A stretch of DNA of 6,170 nt, taken from NCBI GenBank assembly GCA_023301015.1, contig JALZVI010000143.1, forward strand, positions 1-6,170, in the 5' to 3' direction. Within the stretch, counting starts at the first letter, position 1. The number at the start of each line of letters is the position of its first letter. The notes beneath the pieces were generated by a model that was not told where the DNA came from, searched no databases, and saw nothing but the letters and a program-made list of their open reading frames with translations. This document shows positions 5,465-6,170 of this stretch, piece by piece. The position numbers and the translations under genes were made by a program. The stretch comes from Rickettsiales bacterium. Lineage in GTDB: Bacteria; Pseudomonadota; Alphaproteobacteria; Rickettsiales; 21-14-0-20-44-7.

Positions 5465-6170
5465 CTAGTTACCTTTACGCCGAGCATTCATTGCCATCTC
5501 GTTATATATAAGCTCTATCTTAGCAAACACTTCCTTTTCAACCGCATTTTTATCATAGCCCTCTTCCGCACCCTTCTCATAAACAATCCAAGGGAAATCA
5601 AAATATGTTATTTCCAGCTCAGGGTTGCCGTTGAATAGCTTGAAATGCGACAGATGGGATTCAAAAACAGCATCCCATCTACCGGTAATCACCCCCTTAT
5701 GCTCGGGAAAAAATGCATCGCCCTCAATATCAAACGGATAATGGCCAATAAGCCTTGGGTCTACCTTCAATACTATTATATCACCAATATCCTTCGTCTC
5801 TTTGGAGTAATACATTATCAGCTCTCTGCCTGATATCAGAGAGCCCGTTCCTGCGTCGGTTATAATATTATTCTTCCCATCCAAGAACGCCTCGAGCCTT
5901 GCAAAATTGTCGCCAAAAGCCCAAGTGAAGTTTTTCGAAGAAAGCACCTCCAGCGCCACACTACCCCTCCTATATAACTCCGCAGAGCTTGAAGTGATGG
6001 ACAGAGAAAATATTAGCAAAAACCCTATATAACGAGCGTTTTTCAGCTTAAATATCTGCGCAATTTTGTTCAACCCATAACAGCTTGCAATCGTGAACAC
6101 CAACCCTGGTATTGCGGTGTAGTAATATATAGCCTTCTTATCCTCCACATGGCTCGACAAAACGTTCAGC
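5465..6170 (-). CDS. C-terminal part of a membrane protein, possible GT-C glycosyltransferase; 5' end beyond the window
   Basis: The frame is open from the right edge to a TAG at 5465, giving 234 visible residues. A TTG at 6160 is only an internal codon: no ribosome binding site precedes it and the frame stays open to the edge. Two hydrophobic segments (visible residues 14-33 and 46-62) are followed by a soluble tail of about 170 residues ending in ARRKGN. The start, SHVEDKKAIYYYTAIPGL, resembles the stretch before the last membrane helices of multi-spanning lipid-linked-sugar transferases (ArnT/PMT or GT22 type), where a charged segment leads into an aromatic, proline-containing helix. Those enzymes often end in an extracytoplasmic domain, which the tail would be. 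The catalytic N-terminal part is not visible, so this is a guess from topology. The tail itself is not recognised. Convergent with tRNA-Asp. Confidence 0.6.
   Translation of the reverse strand, partial: LNVLSSHVEDKKAIYYYTAIPGLVFTIASCYGLNKIAQIFKLKNARYIGFLLIFSLSITSSSAELYRRGSVALEVLSSKNFTWAFGDNFARLEAFLDGKNNIITDAGTGSLISGRELIMYYSKETKDIGDIIVLKVDPRLIGHYPFDIEGDAFFPEHKGVITGRWDAVFESHLSHFKLFNGNPELEITYFDFPWIVYEKGAEEGYDKNAVEKEVFAKIELIYNEMAMNARRKGN

Noticed and set aside
1..6170. CRISPR array, insertion sequence or phage genes
   Set aside because: No regularly spaced repeats, terminal inverted repeats, transposase or phage-type genes were seen on either strand.

Overview
The window looks like a stretch of bacterial chromosome, probably proteobacterial and possibly alphaproteobacterial. 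This is inferred from ordinary bacterial start sites and spacing, sigma-70-like promoter hexamers, and a tRNA-Asp with an encoded CCA end. No taxon can be fixed from the sequence alone. All protein genes lie on the minus strand; the only plus-strand gene is the tRNA.

Layout, in minus-strand reading order from the right edge. (1) 6170-5465: the C-terminal 234 residues of an unrecognised inner-membrane protein, perhaps a GT-C glycosyltransferase; its start is outside the window. (2) 5464-5047: about 420 bases without a protein gene, holding tRNA-Asp(GTC) at 5260-5336 on the plus strand. (3) 5046-3676: a glutamine-synthetase-fold ligase with its metal-site residues intact but without the usual N-terminal beta-grasp domain. 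(4) 3704-2730: a class I glutamine-amidotransferase-like hydrolase (C26/PuuD-like) with an intact Cys-His-Glu triad, overlapping the ligase gene by 29 bases. (5) 2729-2631: a short regulatory gap with promoter hexamers and a perfect inverted repeat against the ribosome binding site. (6) 2630-1: a long gene running off the left edge. Its 876 visible codons encode a very divergent phosphoenolpyruvate carboxylase homologue. It has no ATG start (it uses GTG) and no stop inside the window, so it is easy to miss.

Genes 3 and 4 form an amide-bond ligase plus amide-bond hydrolase pair, as in gamma-glutamyl-amine metabolism (PuuA/PuuD type). They are almost certainly co-translated. The carboxylase homologue follows on the same strand but has its own promoter-like region. 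It keeps the fold motifs and the two presumed Mg2+ ligands but has lost the His-Gly-Arg-Gly-Gly loop needed for PEP carboxylation, and it carries an extra segment of about 57 residues between the two metal ligands. A ligase, a hydrolase and a catalytically altered carboxylase side by side may be an undescribed metabolic or protein-modifying module. That functional link is inference from proximity only.
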